DNA from: Monoglobus sp964442605
GTDB lineage: Bacteria; Bacillota; Clostridia; Monoglobales; Monoglobaceae
Length of the DNA: 64,000 nucleotides
Assembly (NCBI GenBank): GCA_964442605.1
Contig: CAYTZR010000003.1
Span: 1 to 64,000, forward strand
Direction of reading: 5' to 3'
Shown here: positions 51,917-59,123 of the stretch, piece after piece
Layout of the letters: each line of letters starts with the position of its first letter
How positions within the stretch are numbered: position 1 is the first letter of the stretch
Notes under the pieces: generated by a model
Told to the model about the DNA's origin: nothing
Database searches by the model: none
Seen by the model: only the letters and a program-made list of their open reading frames with translations
Position numbers and translations under genes: made by a program

Positions 51917-53182
51917 ATGAATTATTATGATGCGCTTGAATATATACACAATATTCCTAAATTTAACAGAGTACTCGGCAACGACCTTCTGCGAATACTT
52001 TTGGATATGATGGGCAATCCGCAGAATGATTTGCGATTTATCCATATCGGAGGCACAAACGGAAAGGGCAGCACATCAACAATGGTTGCCGAGATTTTAA
52101 AGCAAGCCGGCTACAATGTCGGTTTATTTACCTCGCCTTACCTTGAATACTTTAACGAGCGTATTCGGATAAACGGCGTTCCGATTGCCGATGATGATCT
52201 TGCGGATACAGTAGCTTACGTAAAAGGGATTTCCGAGAAATATAACGCGAGGGTCTCAGAATTTGCTTTTGATACGGCGGTTGCCATGAGTTGGTTTTGC
52301 CGAAATAACTGTGACCTTGTCGTTCTTGAGGTTGGGCTTGGCGGCAGCCTTGACGCGACAAATGTTATAGAAAAGACGGAGGTTACAGCCTTTACCGCTA
52401 TAGGGCTTGACCATTGCCAATATTTGGGCGATACCGTGGATGAAATTTCACTGGATAAATTTGGCATTATCAAGCCGCACTCCAACGTTGTTTTATATCC
52501 TATTCAAGAGCCTGTTGTCTTTAAAAACGCGGAAAAAGCCTGCATAAAAATGAATTCACGGCTGATTATACCCGATATACCAACAGAATATAATCCGCGC
52601 GAAAATTCGTTTGTGTATAAGAACAAACAATACGCGTTGGCTATGCCGGGCGAATTTCAGATATACAACGCGGCAACAGCGATAGAAGTCGTGAAAACGC
52701 TCTCAGACAGCGGATATAAAATCAAACATTCCGATATATATAACGGTCTTTCCATCGCGAAGATAGGCGGCAGATTTGAGTTTCAGGATAATAATTTACT
52801 CATTGACGGCGCACACAATCCACAGGCTGTTTCCGCGCTTCTGAGCGCTTTGAAAAGTGAAAAACGTCAGATATACTTTCTGACCGCGGTTATGCGGGAC
52901 AAGGATTATCGCGAAATTGTCAGACTGATTTCAGAGTTTGCGGCTGAAAACGGTTCAAGGGTGGCTGTGACTGAAATTGATATGCCGAGATGTCTGACGT
53001 GCGGTGAGCTGAGCGATGAATTCGCAAAGCATGATATTATTACGTCGCGCTATAATAAATCGCAGGACGCGATAAGGGCTTTGAGGGCCGAAAATAATCA
53101 AAACGCCCTGATATGCGTATGTGGTTCGTTGTATTTGGCGGGAGAGGTCAAAAGGGGCTTAAAAACGAACAAAGTCACGTGA
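51917..53182 (+). CDS. folC: Folylpolyglutamate synthase/dihydrofolate synthase
   Basis: A 421-residue Mur-ligase-fold enzyme adding glutamate to folates. The P-loop is HIGGTNGKGSTSTM, followed by GLFTSPYLEYFNERI and LEVGLGGSLDATN. The C-terminal domain contains LIDGAHNPQAVSALL. The start codon lies in a perfect 10-bp tandem duplication (51907-51916 and 51917-51926). The first ATG opens only a seven-codon frame, and the second starts the gene. No strong ribosome binding site precedes it, so coupling to hisF is likely. Confidence 0.95.
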   Translation: MNYYDALEYIHNIPKFNRVLGNDLLRILLDMMGNPQNDLRFIHIGGTNGKGSTSTMVAEILKQAGYNVGLFTSPYLEYFNERIRINGVPIADDDLADTVAYVKGISEKYNARVSEFAFDTAVAMSWFCRNNCDLVVLEVGLGGSLDATNVIEKTEVTAFTAIGLDHCQYLGDTVDEISLDKFGIIKPHSNVVLYPIQEPVVFKNAEKACIKMNSRLIIPDIPTEYNPRENSFVYKNKQYALAMPGEFQIYNAATAIEVVKTLSDSGYKIKHSDIYNGLSIAKIGGRFEFQDNNLLIDGAHNPQAVSALLSALKSEKRQIYFLTAVMRDKDYREIVRLISEFAAENGSRVAVTEIDMPRCLTCGELSDEFAKHDIITSRYNKSQDAIRALRAENNQNALICVCGSLYLAGEVKRGLKTNKVT

Positions 53183-53242
53183 AGCTTGGGCAATCCTGTT
53201 AAATTAAAACCGAATTTGTAGGCGATTACGTTAGATACCATA

Positions 53243-53278
53243 AAATCCGATTGAGCGCGATACTCAATCGGATTTAAA
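53243..53278. terminator. Bidirectional terminator between folC and the SLH gene
   Basis: A perfect 13-bp stem (53243-53255 with 53263-53275) with a 7-base loop. Both arms end in A/T runs, so it can serve both convergent genes. Confidence 0.78.
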
Positions 53279-53297
53279 ATAGCATGAAAATTAATAT

Positions 53298-54305
53298 TTA
53301 TTTCGTTTCCAAAAATGTATTTCTGAGTGTTTCAAGCGGAAACTGATTTCCGTCCATTATCGCGTATGAAGTGACGTTTCCGTCGGAATCAGAGATTTCC
53401 ATCATCAGCGGGGCATTTATGGCGTTATATACAAGCACAAAAACGTTGCCCCTCGTCAATATATCATCCTCGGAAAGCGATAAGCTTTCAAGCACTCCCT
53501 GACGCATGGCAGCCAGAAAATACCCCACGGGGTAACCTCCGTTATCCCTAGCGAACGGCTCATATCCCAAGATGTTCATCACCATTTTTACGGCTTCGGC
53601 ATAGGTTATGTAATCATCCGGAGCAAATGTTCCGTCGCCGTTTCCGTTTATAATCCCAAGCTCGCTCGCGTTTTGGATATAGCCGTATGCCCAATGCTCC
53701 GCCGGCACATCGCTGAACACTGTATCTTCTCCCTGCGGTTCTTCCGTTATTCCCTGCATTCTGCAAATAATCGCCGCCATCTCCGCTCGGGTTACGTTAT
53801 CGTCAACGCGCATTTCGCCGTTTGGATCTCCCTGAATTACACCAAGCTCTGTCAATTCAATATTCGCGTTTGCGACGTAATTGCTGTTTGCACTTGTGCC
53901 GTCATATTGTGTGTCGGACGTAAACGGCAGCGTTTTTACATTAACATCAATTTCCCAAACATCAACCACGCCGTTATTAACTACAGGAGTACCGTCTTCG
54001 TTGACTTCATGCCAAATTGTAGCTATAATGTTATCTTCGCCCAGACGGTCAAGCCCCAAGCTGAGAGTGTCGATTATCGTCTCTTTGTTTGTTTGAAATA
54101 TATAATCACCCTTGTCTTCTCTTGAGTCTCTGAATTTTACAATCCCTGCGTCCAAATCACTTTCAATAACTTCAGCAAATACAACTCTCGCTCTGTAATC
54201 GGGGTCATTGCCGTATTTCCCTTCCTCATTGTACTTTGCCGCGAACACGCTGTTTACGGACAAAAGCATTGCCGCTGCCAAAATTACGCTGATTATCTTT
54301 TTCAT
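53298..54305 (-). CDS. Secreted S-layer-homology (SLH) domain protein
   Basis: A 335-residue exported protein. The signal peptide (MKKIISVILAAAMLLSVNSV, cleavage after FAA) is followed by a region without known family (about 25-145). Then come two clear SLH units: LTELGVIQGDPNGEMRVDDN with TRAEMAAIICRM (about 150-190), and FSDVPAEHWAYGYI-NASELGIINGNGDGTFAPDD with TYAEAVKMVMNILGY (about 197-250). A third, weaker one follows. SLH domains bind cell-wall polysaccharide, so the protein is probably surface attached. AAGGAGAGG precedes the ATG. It is the last gene in the minus-strand series behind the agr locus. Confidence 0.85.
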   Translation of the reverse strand: MKKIISVILAAAMLLSVNSVFAAKYNEEGKYGNDPDYRARVVFAEVIESDLDAGIVKFRDSREDKGDYIFQTNKETIIDTLSLGLDRLGEDNIIATIWHEVNEDGTPVVNNGVVDVWEIDVNVKTLPFTSDTQYDGTSANSNYVANANIELTELGVIQGDPNGEMRVDDNVTRAEMAAIICRMQGITEEPQGEDTVFSDVPAEHWAYGYIQNASELGIINGNGDGTFAPDDYITYAEAVKMVMNILGYEPFARDNGGYPVGYFLAAMRQGVLESLSLSEDDILTRGNVFVLVYNAINAPLMMEISDSDGNVTSYAIMDGNQFPLETLRNTFLETK

Positions 54306-54377
54306 AATAATCCTCTCCTTAAAATTGTATATTTTTACTTTTTATTTTATTTGACTGTAATAAATCTTAAAAAGTTC

Positions 54378-54409
54378 TTATAGGAGGTTAAATTAATAAC
54401 CTCCTATAA
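54378..54409 (-). terminator. Hairpin between the secreted-protein and SLH genes
   Basis: A perfect 13-bp stem (54378-54390 with 54397-54409) and a 6-base loop, 18 bp after the secreted-protein stop, with CTTTTT nearby on the minus strand. It likely ends or attenuates that transcript ahead of the SLH gene. Confidence 0.7.
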
Positions 54410-54427
54410 CCTTCTTTTTAGTAATTA

Positions 54428-54931
54428 TTAATATGGACAAGTATAAACTCTCGCGTAAGCATTGGCAGAATTAGCTGTTGTGGTTCTCACCCTAACAGTA
54501 TATCTGTGTGTTGTACTTAAACCAACATAATAATATGTATTACCACCATGTAATGGTCCCATAAATCCGGATGTATTAACATACGTACCTGCTGTTACAT
54601 CATATATATTAAACATATAATTATTTGAATTTGAAGGCATACCTATTTCTAAAGCAATAGCGGTATCACCCGTATCTAAACTAAATCCAGCTTCACCAAT
54701 TTGCGTATATCCATGCATATTTGCAATAGTATACAAACTTGTACCACTATCATATATTGGCATTATAAGCATAGGTTCAACAAAAACATGCTCATCAAGC
54801 TCTGTCGTATGTGATTCTACATATGCGTCCAGTTCCGGATCAAAGGAATCGGCAAAAACTGATATGCTTATAACCGACATTACCATTACTGTGGCTAAAA
54901 CAACAGATACCAATTTTCTAAATTTTTTCAT
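54428..54931 (-). CDS. Small secreted protein of unknown function, downstream of agr
   Basis: A 167-residue exported protein. The signal peptide (MKKFRKLVSVVLATVMVMSV, cleavage near SVFAD) leaves about 140 residues. The mature part is poor in Lys, rich in Thr, Tyr, Asn and Gly, and predicted to be mostly beta strand (TYYYVGLSTTHRYTVRVRTT). A single Cys lies three residues from the end (TCPY). I recognise no family. TAGGAGAG lies six bases before the ATG. It is the first intact gene beyond agrD, on the same strand, 429 bp away, so an agr-controlled exported product is an attractive but unproven idea. Confidence 0.7.
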   Translation of the reverse strand: MKKFRKLVSVVLATVMVMSVISISVFADSFDPELDAYVESHTTELDEHVFVEPMLIMPIYDSGTSLYTIANMHGYTQIGEAGFSLDTGDTAIALEIGMPSNSNNYMFNIYDVTAGTYVNTSGFMGPLHGGNTYYYVGLSTTHRYTVRVRTTTANSANAYARVYTCPY

Positions 54932-55004
54932 ATAAATCTCTCCTAGCTTTTATTATTCCGTTAATTTATGCATTTTCCGTAACCATAAACCCTTTAAAAA
55001 TATA

Positions 55005-55033
55005 TTGACAAATTCAAGGAATTTTTGTATACT
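55005..55033 (+). promoter_or_regulatory. Plus-strand promoter in the agrD-downstream spacer
   Basis: TTGACA (55005-55010), 17-bp spacer, TATACT (55028-55033). It points towards a decayed reading frame and antisense to agrD and agrB. Inverted half-sites CTAACTA (55032-55038) and TAGTTAG (55059-55065) flank the expected start region. Confidence 0.6.
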
Positions 55034-55070
55034 AACTAAAAGGGATTCCATTAAATCATAGTTAGGCTAG

Positions 55071-55246
55071 CTTAAAACTTATTATGACTTTCTTGGTTTC
55101 TCTTTTGTTTTTGAAAATTGTAAATTAACGTTTTTATCATCTTATGCAGATGATGTAATTATGAAAATAGATTTTGATTTAGTAACAATCTAAGAAAACA
55201 ATATGCTGATGTACATCAAATTTCCGGATTTTATACTGTAGAATAA
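55071..55246 (+). pseudogene. Frameshifted remnant of a small unknown gene
   Basis: Forty codons from 55071 are open up to TAA at 55191 and read, in part, YYDFLGFSFVFENCKLTFLS followed by SYADDVIMKIDFD. Shifting the frame near 55188 continues for 18 more sensible codons (LRKQYADVHQISGFYTVE) to TAA at 55244. There is no start codon or ribosome binding site. Two adjoining protein-like frames suggest a broken gene on the opposite strand to agr. I do not recognise it. The rest of the 54932-55360 spacer shows nothing I can name. Confidence 0.45.
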
Positions 55247-55360
55247 TATCATTTGTTTTGGCGCTGTGCCTTTGTGATAATCTCACCTGATTTATATTTT
55301 CACAAGTATAAATACATATTATTTTTTAAAATTTTACGTTCATCAAACCTAATTCAATAA

Positions 55361-55546
55361 TCACTTTACTAATTTGTTATAAAGCTTCTCCATCTTTGAA
55401 ACATGTTCCGCTTTATATGCCCTAGCTTCTTTTGTCATTTCAGGCTCGTACCCAAATCCGCATGACGCAAATCCTGCAGAATTAGTTGATGCTTTTAAAG
55501 CAATATTGGCAACGTTATGCAGTAGTTTTGTTTTTAATTTAGTCAT
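55361..55546 (-). CDS. agrD: AgrD-type cyclic peptide pheromone precursor
   Basis: A 61-residue precursor directly after agrB (one base apart, AAAGGAGG inside the end of agrB). The amphipathic N-terminal leader (about 1-24) ends ALKASTNSAG. The likely signal core is FASCGFGYEPE, where Cys29 and Tyr33 could form a five-residue thiolactone ring, CGFGY. The conserved negatively charged, proline-containing EPE follows the ring as in known AgrD proteins. The C-terminal part, about 28 residues and rich in Lys and Glu, is longer than the roughly 14 residues of the staphylococcal protein. The mature peptide ends and tail length are inferred. Confidence 0.88.
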   Translation of the reverse strand: MTKLKTKLLHNVANIALKASTNSAGFASCGFGYEPEMTKEARAYKAEHVSKMEKLYNKLVK

Positions 55547-55547
55547 A

Positions 55548-56123
55548 TTATAATTCCTCCTTTCTGCTATTAATCAATGCTGTATACATAAGAACAGCAA
55601 TTGCAAATAATGTTAATGATATAATTATACCCATTTCTTTCTTAAAAATCGTCGATATCAGAGATACTATTGAAATAAGAAAAGTAATTAATATTGAAAC
55701 CAACTTATTTGCTTTTATCTCAACTATCGTTAGTTCTTTATTTTGATGTTGTATAGGAGCATACAATATTACAGTCAATACAGTTATAATATCAAATATT
55801 ATAGTATATATGATATAATGTTGAGTTATAATTCTACTTACTAACAAAACCAATATGTATATTCCTACAGTAATAACTCTGCAAAACCCATATGTTTTTG
55901 CGTGAAAACCGCCGCTAAACCTACGAACAGTCCAAAACGTAATTAAATATATACAGCTATATGCAAACGAGTAGGTAATAACTCCTATAAACAATACTAA
56001 AGCTACATTAAGAATGTCAGATAAAACCAATTTTATACCTGTTTTGTAAATCTCTTCATAATCAGGATTTATTATATCTTGACTTATAAGCTTTTGAGTT
56101 AAAAGCAATGATAACTCTTCCAT
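55548..56123 (-). CDS. agrB: AgrB-family peptide-processing membrane endopeptidase
   Basis: A 191-residue membrane protein with about six hydrophobic segments. The catalytic pair is visible in RRFSGGFHAKTYGFCRV: His74 and Cys81, seven residues apart as in AgrB. It cleaves the C-terminal part of AgrD and catalyses ring formation at the membrane. ATG at 56123 is preferred, being about 28 bases beyond the expected transcription start. A TTG 18 bases earlier is in frame but improbable. It forms a unit with agrD under its own promoter. Confidence 0.93.
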   Translation of the reverse strand: MEELSLLLTQKLISQDIINPDYEEIYKTGIKLVLSDILNVALVLFIGVITYSFAYSCIYLITFWTVRRFSGGFHAKTYGFCRVITVGIYILVLLVSRIITQHYIIYTIIFDIITVLTVILYAPIQHQNKELTIVEIKANKLVSILITFLISIVSLISTIFKKEMGIIISLTLFAIAVLMYTALINSRKEEL

Positions 56124-56158
56124 TTTTACCACTTTTTTCAATTTATTTTTACAAAAGT

Positions 56159-56188
56159 ATTATATCAGTTTCGGATTGGAAAAGTCAA
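56159..56188 (-). promoter_or_regulatory. Promoter of agrBD
   Basis: On the minus strand TTGACT (56188-56183), 18-bp spacer, TATAAT (56164-56159). The slightly long spacer is typical of promoters that need an activator. Confidence 0.75.
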
Positions 56189-56197
56189 GCTTGCTGT

Positions 56198-56230
56198 GGC
56201 ACGAACTGCGTCATTTTAGGCACAAAGTGT
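56198..56230 (-). promoter_or_regulatory. LytTR-type direct repeat, probable AgrA binding site
   Basis: Two 12-base words, GCAGTTCGTGCC (56209-56198) and ACACTTTGTGCC (56230-56219), share nine bases and are exactly 21 bp apart. Each contains a near match to the LytTR half-site WMMGTTNRK. The proximal one ends nine bases before the -35 box. Paired half-sites two helical turns apart upstream of a spacer-stretched promoter match the way AgrA activates agr promoters in staphylococci. Confidence 0.7.
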
Positions 56231-56240
56231 AAAAATATTT

Positions 56241-57524
56241 TTAAATCAATATATCGCAGCAAAAATATCCGTTTTCTTCAAAATAATTTATTATACCGTT
56301 GTAATTATTGATTATTTTGTTAATATTTTTTGTGCCAAATCCATGATACATTTTATTTTCCTTAGTTGTTTTCAGGCTCCTGTTATTTTTCAGTACAGGG
56401 TTATCTATTGAATTTTTCATAAATATTGACAGATATGACCCTTGTACCTGCACATCAAGCTCAATTGTTTTCTTTTGTGAATTTTTGGATGCCTCGATTG
56501 CATTATCAAATAAGTTTCCGAAAATTATACCGATTTCATAATCCTTTAACTTATCAAGCGCACCATTCATAATGCGCGTTTGAACTTTGATACCCATGCT
56601 ATCACACATGGCGATTTTCGCGTTTACTATAGCGTCAAAGCTTTCATTATCGGTTTTTACAAAACTTTTGCTTATATCAAGGCTTGTCTCAATCACCGAA
56701 TTAATATATTCAGTTGCCTTCTCATTACTATCCAATAGTCCGGAAAGCGTTATAAAGTGATTAAGCAAGTCATGCCGTAATCCGTATGTCTTTGAATACA
56801 GCTCCTCTATATCACGCAAATGTTGTTTATCATATTCATATTTTTGCTGCATTGCGTTAAATTCGGTTTCAGCTTTTATAGCCATATTTATTTTTACAAA
56901 AACATAGTAAATAAGAATATCAGCAATCATAATACTTAGAGAGATAAGAAATAATCTATAATTTGTATCCCCGTTTATTATAAACAAATTTCCTATTTCA
57001 ACCGTTGATATTTCCGCAACTATAGGCATAACAATCAAAATAAGCATACCCTTCTTTTTTTGTATATATTCATACTTAAACCTTATAAAAACAGCACACG
57101 CAGAAATAAGTAAAATCTTAGATATTACGACTATCATAATACGCTCATAGGTTATCGCTGATAAATTATATAAATAGTTTTGTTCGTTGTCGGACAACAA
57201 GCTTACAAAAAGTGTAGTAATCAAAGCTATGATATATACAATACTGTTTATAAAAGAGGATATAAATATCTTTGAATAGACATTCCCCTTTAGAAATATC
57301 AGTGAATATAAAAAATAAATTAAAACAAAAGTTAAACCTAAAATTCCTTCATAAACGTATATGGTGTTAAAATAGGTGACTGTAATAATTTCAATCAACC
57401 ATACCAGCAAAAAGCCTGCGTACTTTTTCCAGCCTGTAAACTTACACCCAAAATATAATGTTAAAAAAAGTAAAACAATAAATCCCTCAATTATATTTAC
57501 ACTAAATTCGAATAAGTCTACCAT
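56241..57524 (-). CDS. agrC: AgrC-type GHKL sensor histidine kinase
   Basis: A 427-residue kinase. About seven membrane segments fill the first 215 residues and form the peptide sensor. The dimerisation helix holds the phosphoacceptor His251 in YGLRHDLLNHF. The GHKL ATP-binding domain shows FGNLFDNAIEAS and the C-terminal HGFGTKNINKI. It should bind the AgrD-derived peptide and phosphorylate AgrA. Its start overlaps agrA by seven bases, so agrA and agrC are translated together in the order agrA-agrC, reversed relative to the staphylococcal agrCA. Confidence 0.92.
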   Translation of the reverse strand: MVDLFEFSVNIIEGFIVLLFLTLYFGCKFTGWKKYAGFLLVWLIEIITVTYFNTIYVYEGILGLTFVLIYFLYSLIFLKGNVYSKIFISSFINSIVYIIALITTLFVSLLSDNEQNYLYNLSAITYERIMIVVISKILLISACAVFIRFKYEYIQKKKGMLILIVMPIVAEISTVEIGNLFIINGDTNYRLFLISLSIMIADILIYYVFVKINMAIKAETEFNAMQQKYEYDKQHLRDIEELYSKTYGLRHDLLNHFITLSGLLDSNEKATEYINSVIETSLDISKSFVKTDNESFDAIVNAKIAMCDSMGIKVQTRIMNGALDKLKDYEIGIIFGNLFDNAIEASKNSQKKTIELDVQVQGSYLSIFMKNSIDNPVLKNNRSLKTTKENKMYHGFGTKNINKIINNYNGIINYFEENGYFCCDILI

Positions 57525-58243
57525 CTTAATTCCCTCATAAACTTTCCAAACAATCGTTGCGCTTCGCGCATCATCTCTTTATTGCGCGTTACTGAAATTT
57601 TTTCTCCGTTTTTTAGCGTGACATACTTATATTCAAGCTTTTGGATAAATCTGCAATTTACTATATAGCTTCGTTGAACATAAATAAATCCAACCTGTTT
57701 TAGCTGCTCGTAAGCATCTTTTAATTTGCAGCGAAAATTCTGTACATCCCCGTTTTCCTTAACCGCCGATATGTAATGCCTGTCACCCTTTAAGTACATA
57801 ACTTCATTTACGTTTATATCAATTATAAAATCCAGCCTTAAGTGAAAAATTTGATTGCTTTCATTACTAAATCTTAACTTCATAATCAGTTTATTTATTA
57901 CTTCATCGAGTTTTTCAAGGTTTCTTTTGCTGACAAACCAAAACGGTTGATAATCATATGCCTGATAGGCAAGCTCCTCATGGGAGGTAACAAAAATAAT
58001 CGCCAAATCCGGTTGTTCCGCTTGCAAACTACGCACTGCTTCAAAGCCGTTCATTTTCGGCATATCAATATCGACAAGAATAATGTCCGTCAAATTCTTT
58101 TCGCAATGCTTTAACATGTCGGTTCCCTTATAAAATCTATGGATATTATATTCATATTCGGTTTTTGACACAATCTCTGACACCTGAGAAAAGAGCTTAT
58201 CGGCAAACGCCTTGTCATCATCGCATATTACTATATTTAACAT
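57518..58243 (-). CDS. agrA: AgrA-type LytTR response regulator
   Basis: A 241-residue regulator. The receiver domain begins MLNIVICDDD and carries Asp58 in IILVDIDMPKMNG. The C-terminal LytTR DNA-binding domain (about 130-235) includes VMYLKGDRHYISAV and the typical FIYVQRSYIVNCRFI. ATG at 58243 is chosen because GAGAGGTGA lies upstream and the receiver begins there. A longer frame to 58363 would overlap the HAD gene. It is expected to bind the direct repeat before agrBD. Confidence 0.93.
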   Translation of the reverse strand: MLNIVICDDDKAFADKLFSQVSEIVSKTEYEYNIHRFYKGTDMLKHCEKNLTDIILVDIDMPKMNGFEAVRSLQAEQPDLAIIFVTSHEELAYQAYDYQPFWFVSKRNLEKLDEVINKLIMKLRFSNESNQIFHLRLDFIIDINVNEVMYLKGDRHYISAVKENGDVQNFRCKLKDAYEQLKQVGFIYVQRSYIVNCRFIQKLEYKYVTLKNGEKISVTRNKEMMREAQRLFGKFMRELRW

Positions 58244-58283
58244 AATACATTCACCTCTCACGTATTGCTTAAGCCGACTGATT

Positions 58284-59123
58284 TCAAATATTTTCGGAAA
58301 TTCTTTCGGTTTTGTAAGTTTTTTCGATAAACCTTGCAACACCGTTATTGTCGTTGCTGTCAATAACAGCGGTTGCTATTTGCTTCAGCTCATCAACAGC
58401 ATTTTCAACAGCGTAACATTCATCGGCAATCTTGAACATTGAAATATCGTTATATCCGTCGCCGAACGCGATAATTTTGTCGCAATTCAAATATTGCCGA
58501 AGCTGTAAAATCGCCCGCGCCTTTGTTGCCTTTTGAGGCATTATTTCCAGCCATTGCTCGCCCGTGTAAATATCCTTTTGATAAACGCAGTTATGAGCAT
58601 GCTTTAGCTTGCTGTATATAGGGAAAAGCTTTGCTTCGTCATCTATACAAGTAAAGTAAAATATCTCACCCTTTTGTAATTCATTATACGTTACGACAGG
58701 GGTATCCCTTATATCGCCGCGGCGATCGTCAATATACTCTTTTGTCGCACTGTTTATCTCCGGCAATAAATACGAGTATTTTTCCTTGCCTTCCTGAAGC
58801 GAATATACAATAGGCGCGGTGTTATTCTCGTGAAGGACGGAAAGTATATCTCTTGACTCGTCTTTATCAAATAAATTCGCGGCAAGTCTTTTGTTTGTTC
58901 CATTTTCAATAATAAATACACCGTTATAAACGATAATCGGAAAACGCGCGTTAAGACCCTTGGTCACTTTAGATGACGTAAACACCGACCTTGCCGTGGC
59001 ATATGAAAATATTCCGCCATTCTTAACAAAATCGTTTATAACGCGGTTTGTATATTCCGATGTTCTTATATCATTTCCAAGCAAGGTTCCGTCCAAATCC
59101 GAGACATACAATGCTTTACTCAT
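58284..59123 (-). CDS. HAD-superfamily phosphatase (Cof-type)
   Basis: A 279-residue HAD hydrolase. Motif 1 is YVSDLDGTLLGND (Asp9, Asp11), motif 2 is VYNGVF and motif 4 is IAFGDGYNDISMF. A large C2-type cap between them (about 85-190) places it in the Cof/sugar-phosphatase group. Its substrate is unknown. ATG at 59123 is preceded by AAAGGAA. The start overlaps rqcH by eight bases. agrA begins only 40 bases after its stop, so read-through into agrA is possible. Confidence 0.88.
   Translation of the reverse strand: MSKALYVSDLDGTLLGNDIRTSEYTNRVINDFVKNGGIFSYATARSVFTSSKVTKGLNARFPIIVYNGVFIIENGTNKRLAANLFDKDESRDILSVLHENNTAPIVYSLQEGKEKYSYLLPEINSATKEYIDDRRGDIRDTPVVTYNELQKGEIFYFTCIDDEAKLFPIYSKLKHAHNCVYQKDIYTGEQWLEIMPQKATKARAILQLRQYLNCDKIIAFGDGYNDISMFKIADECYAVENAVDELKQIATAVIDSNDNNGVARFIEKTYKTERISENI

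Noticed and set aside
55083..55127. 14-codon hydrophobic peptide as type I toxin
   Set aside because: No ribosome binding site. The stretch is better explained as another frame of a decayed gene.
55034..55360. RNAIII-like regulatory RNA behind the plus-strand promoter
   Set aside because: No terminator follows and the sequence keeps protein-like frames. An antisense transcript remains possible but unsupported.
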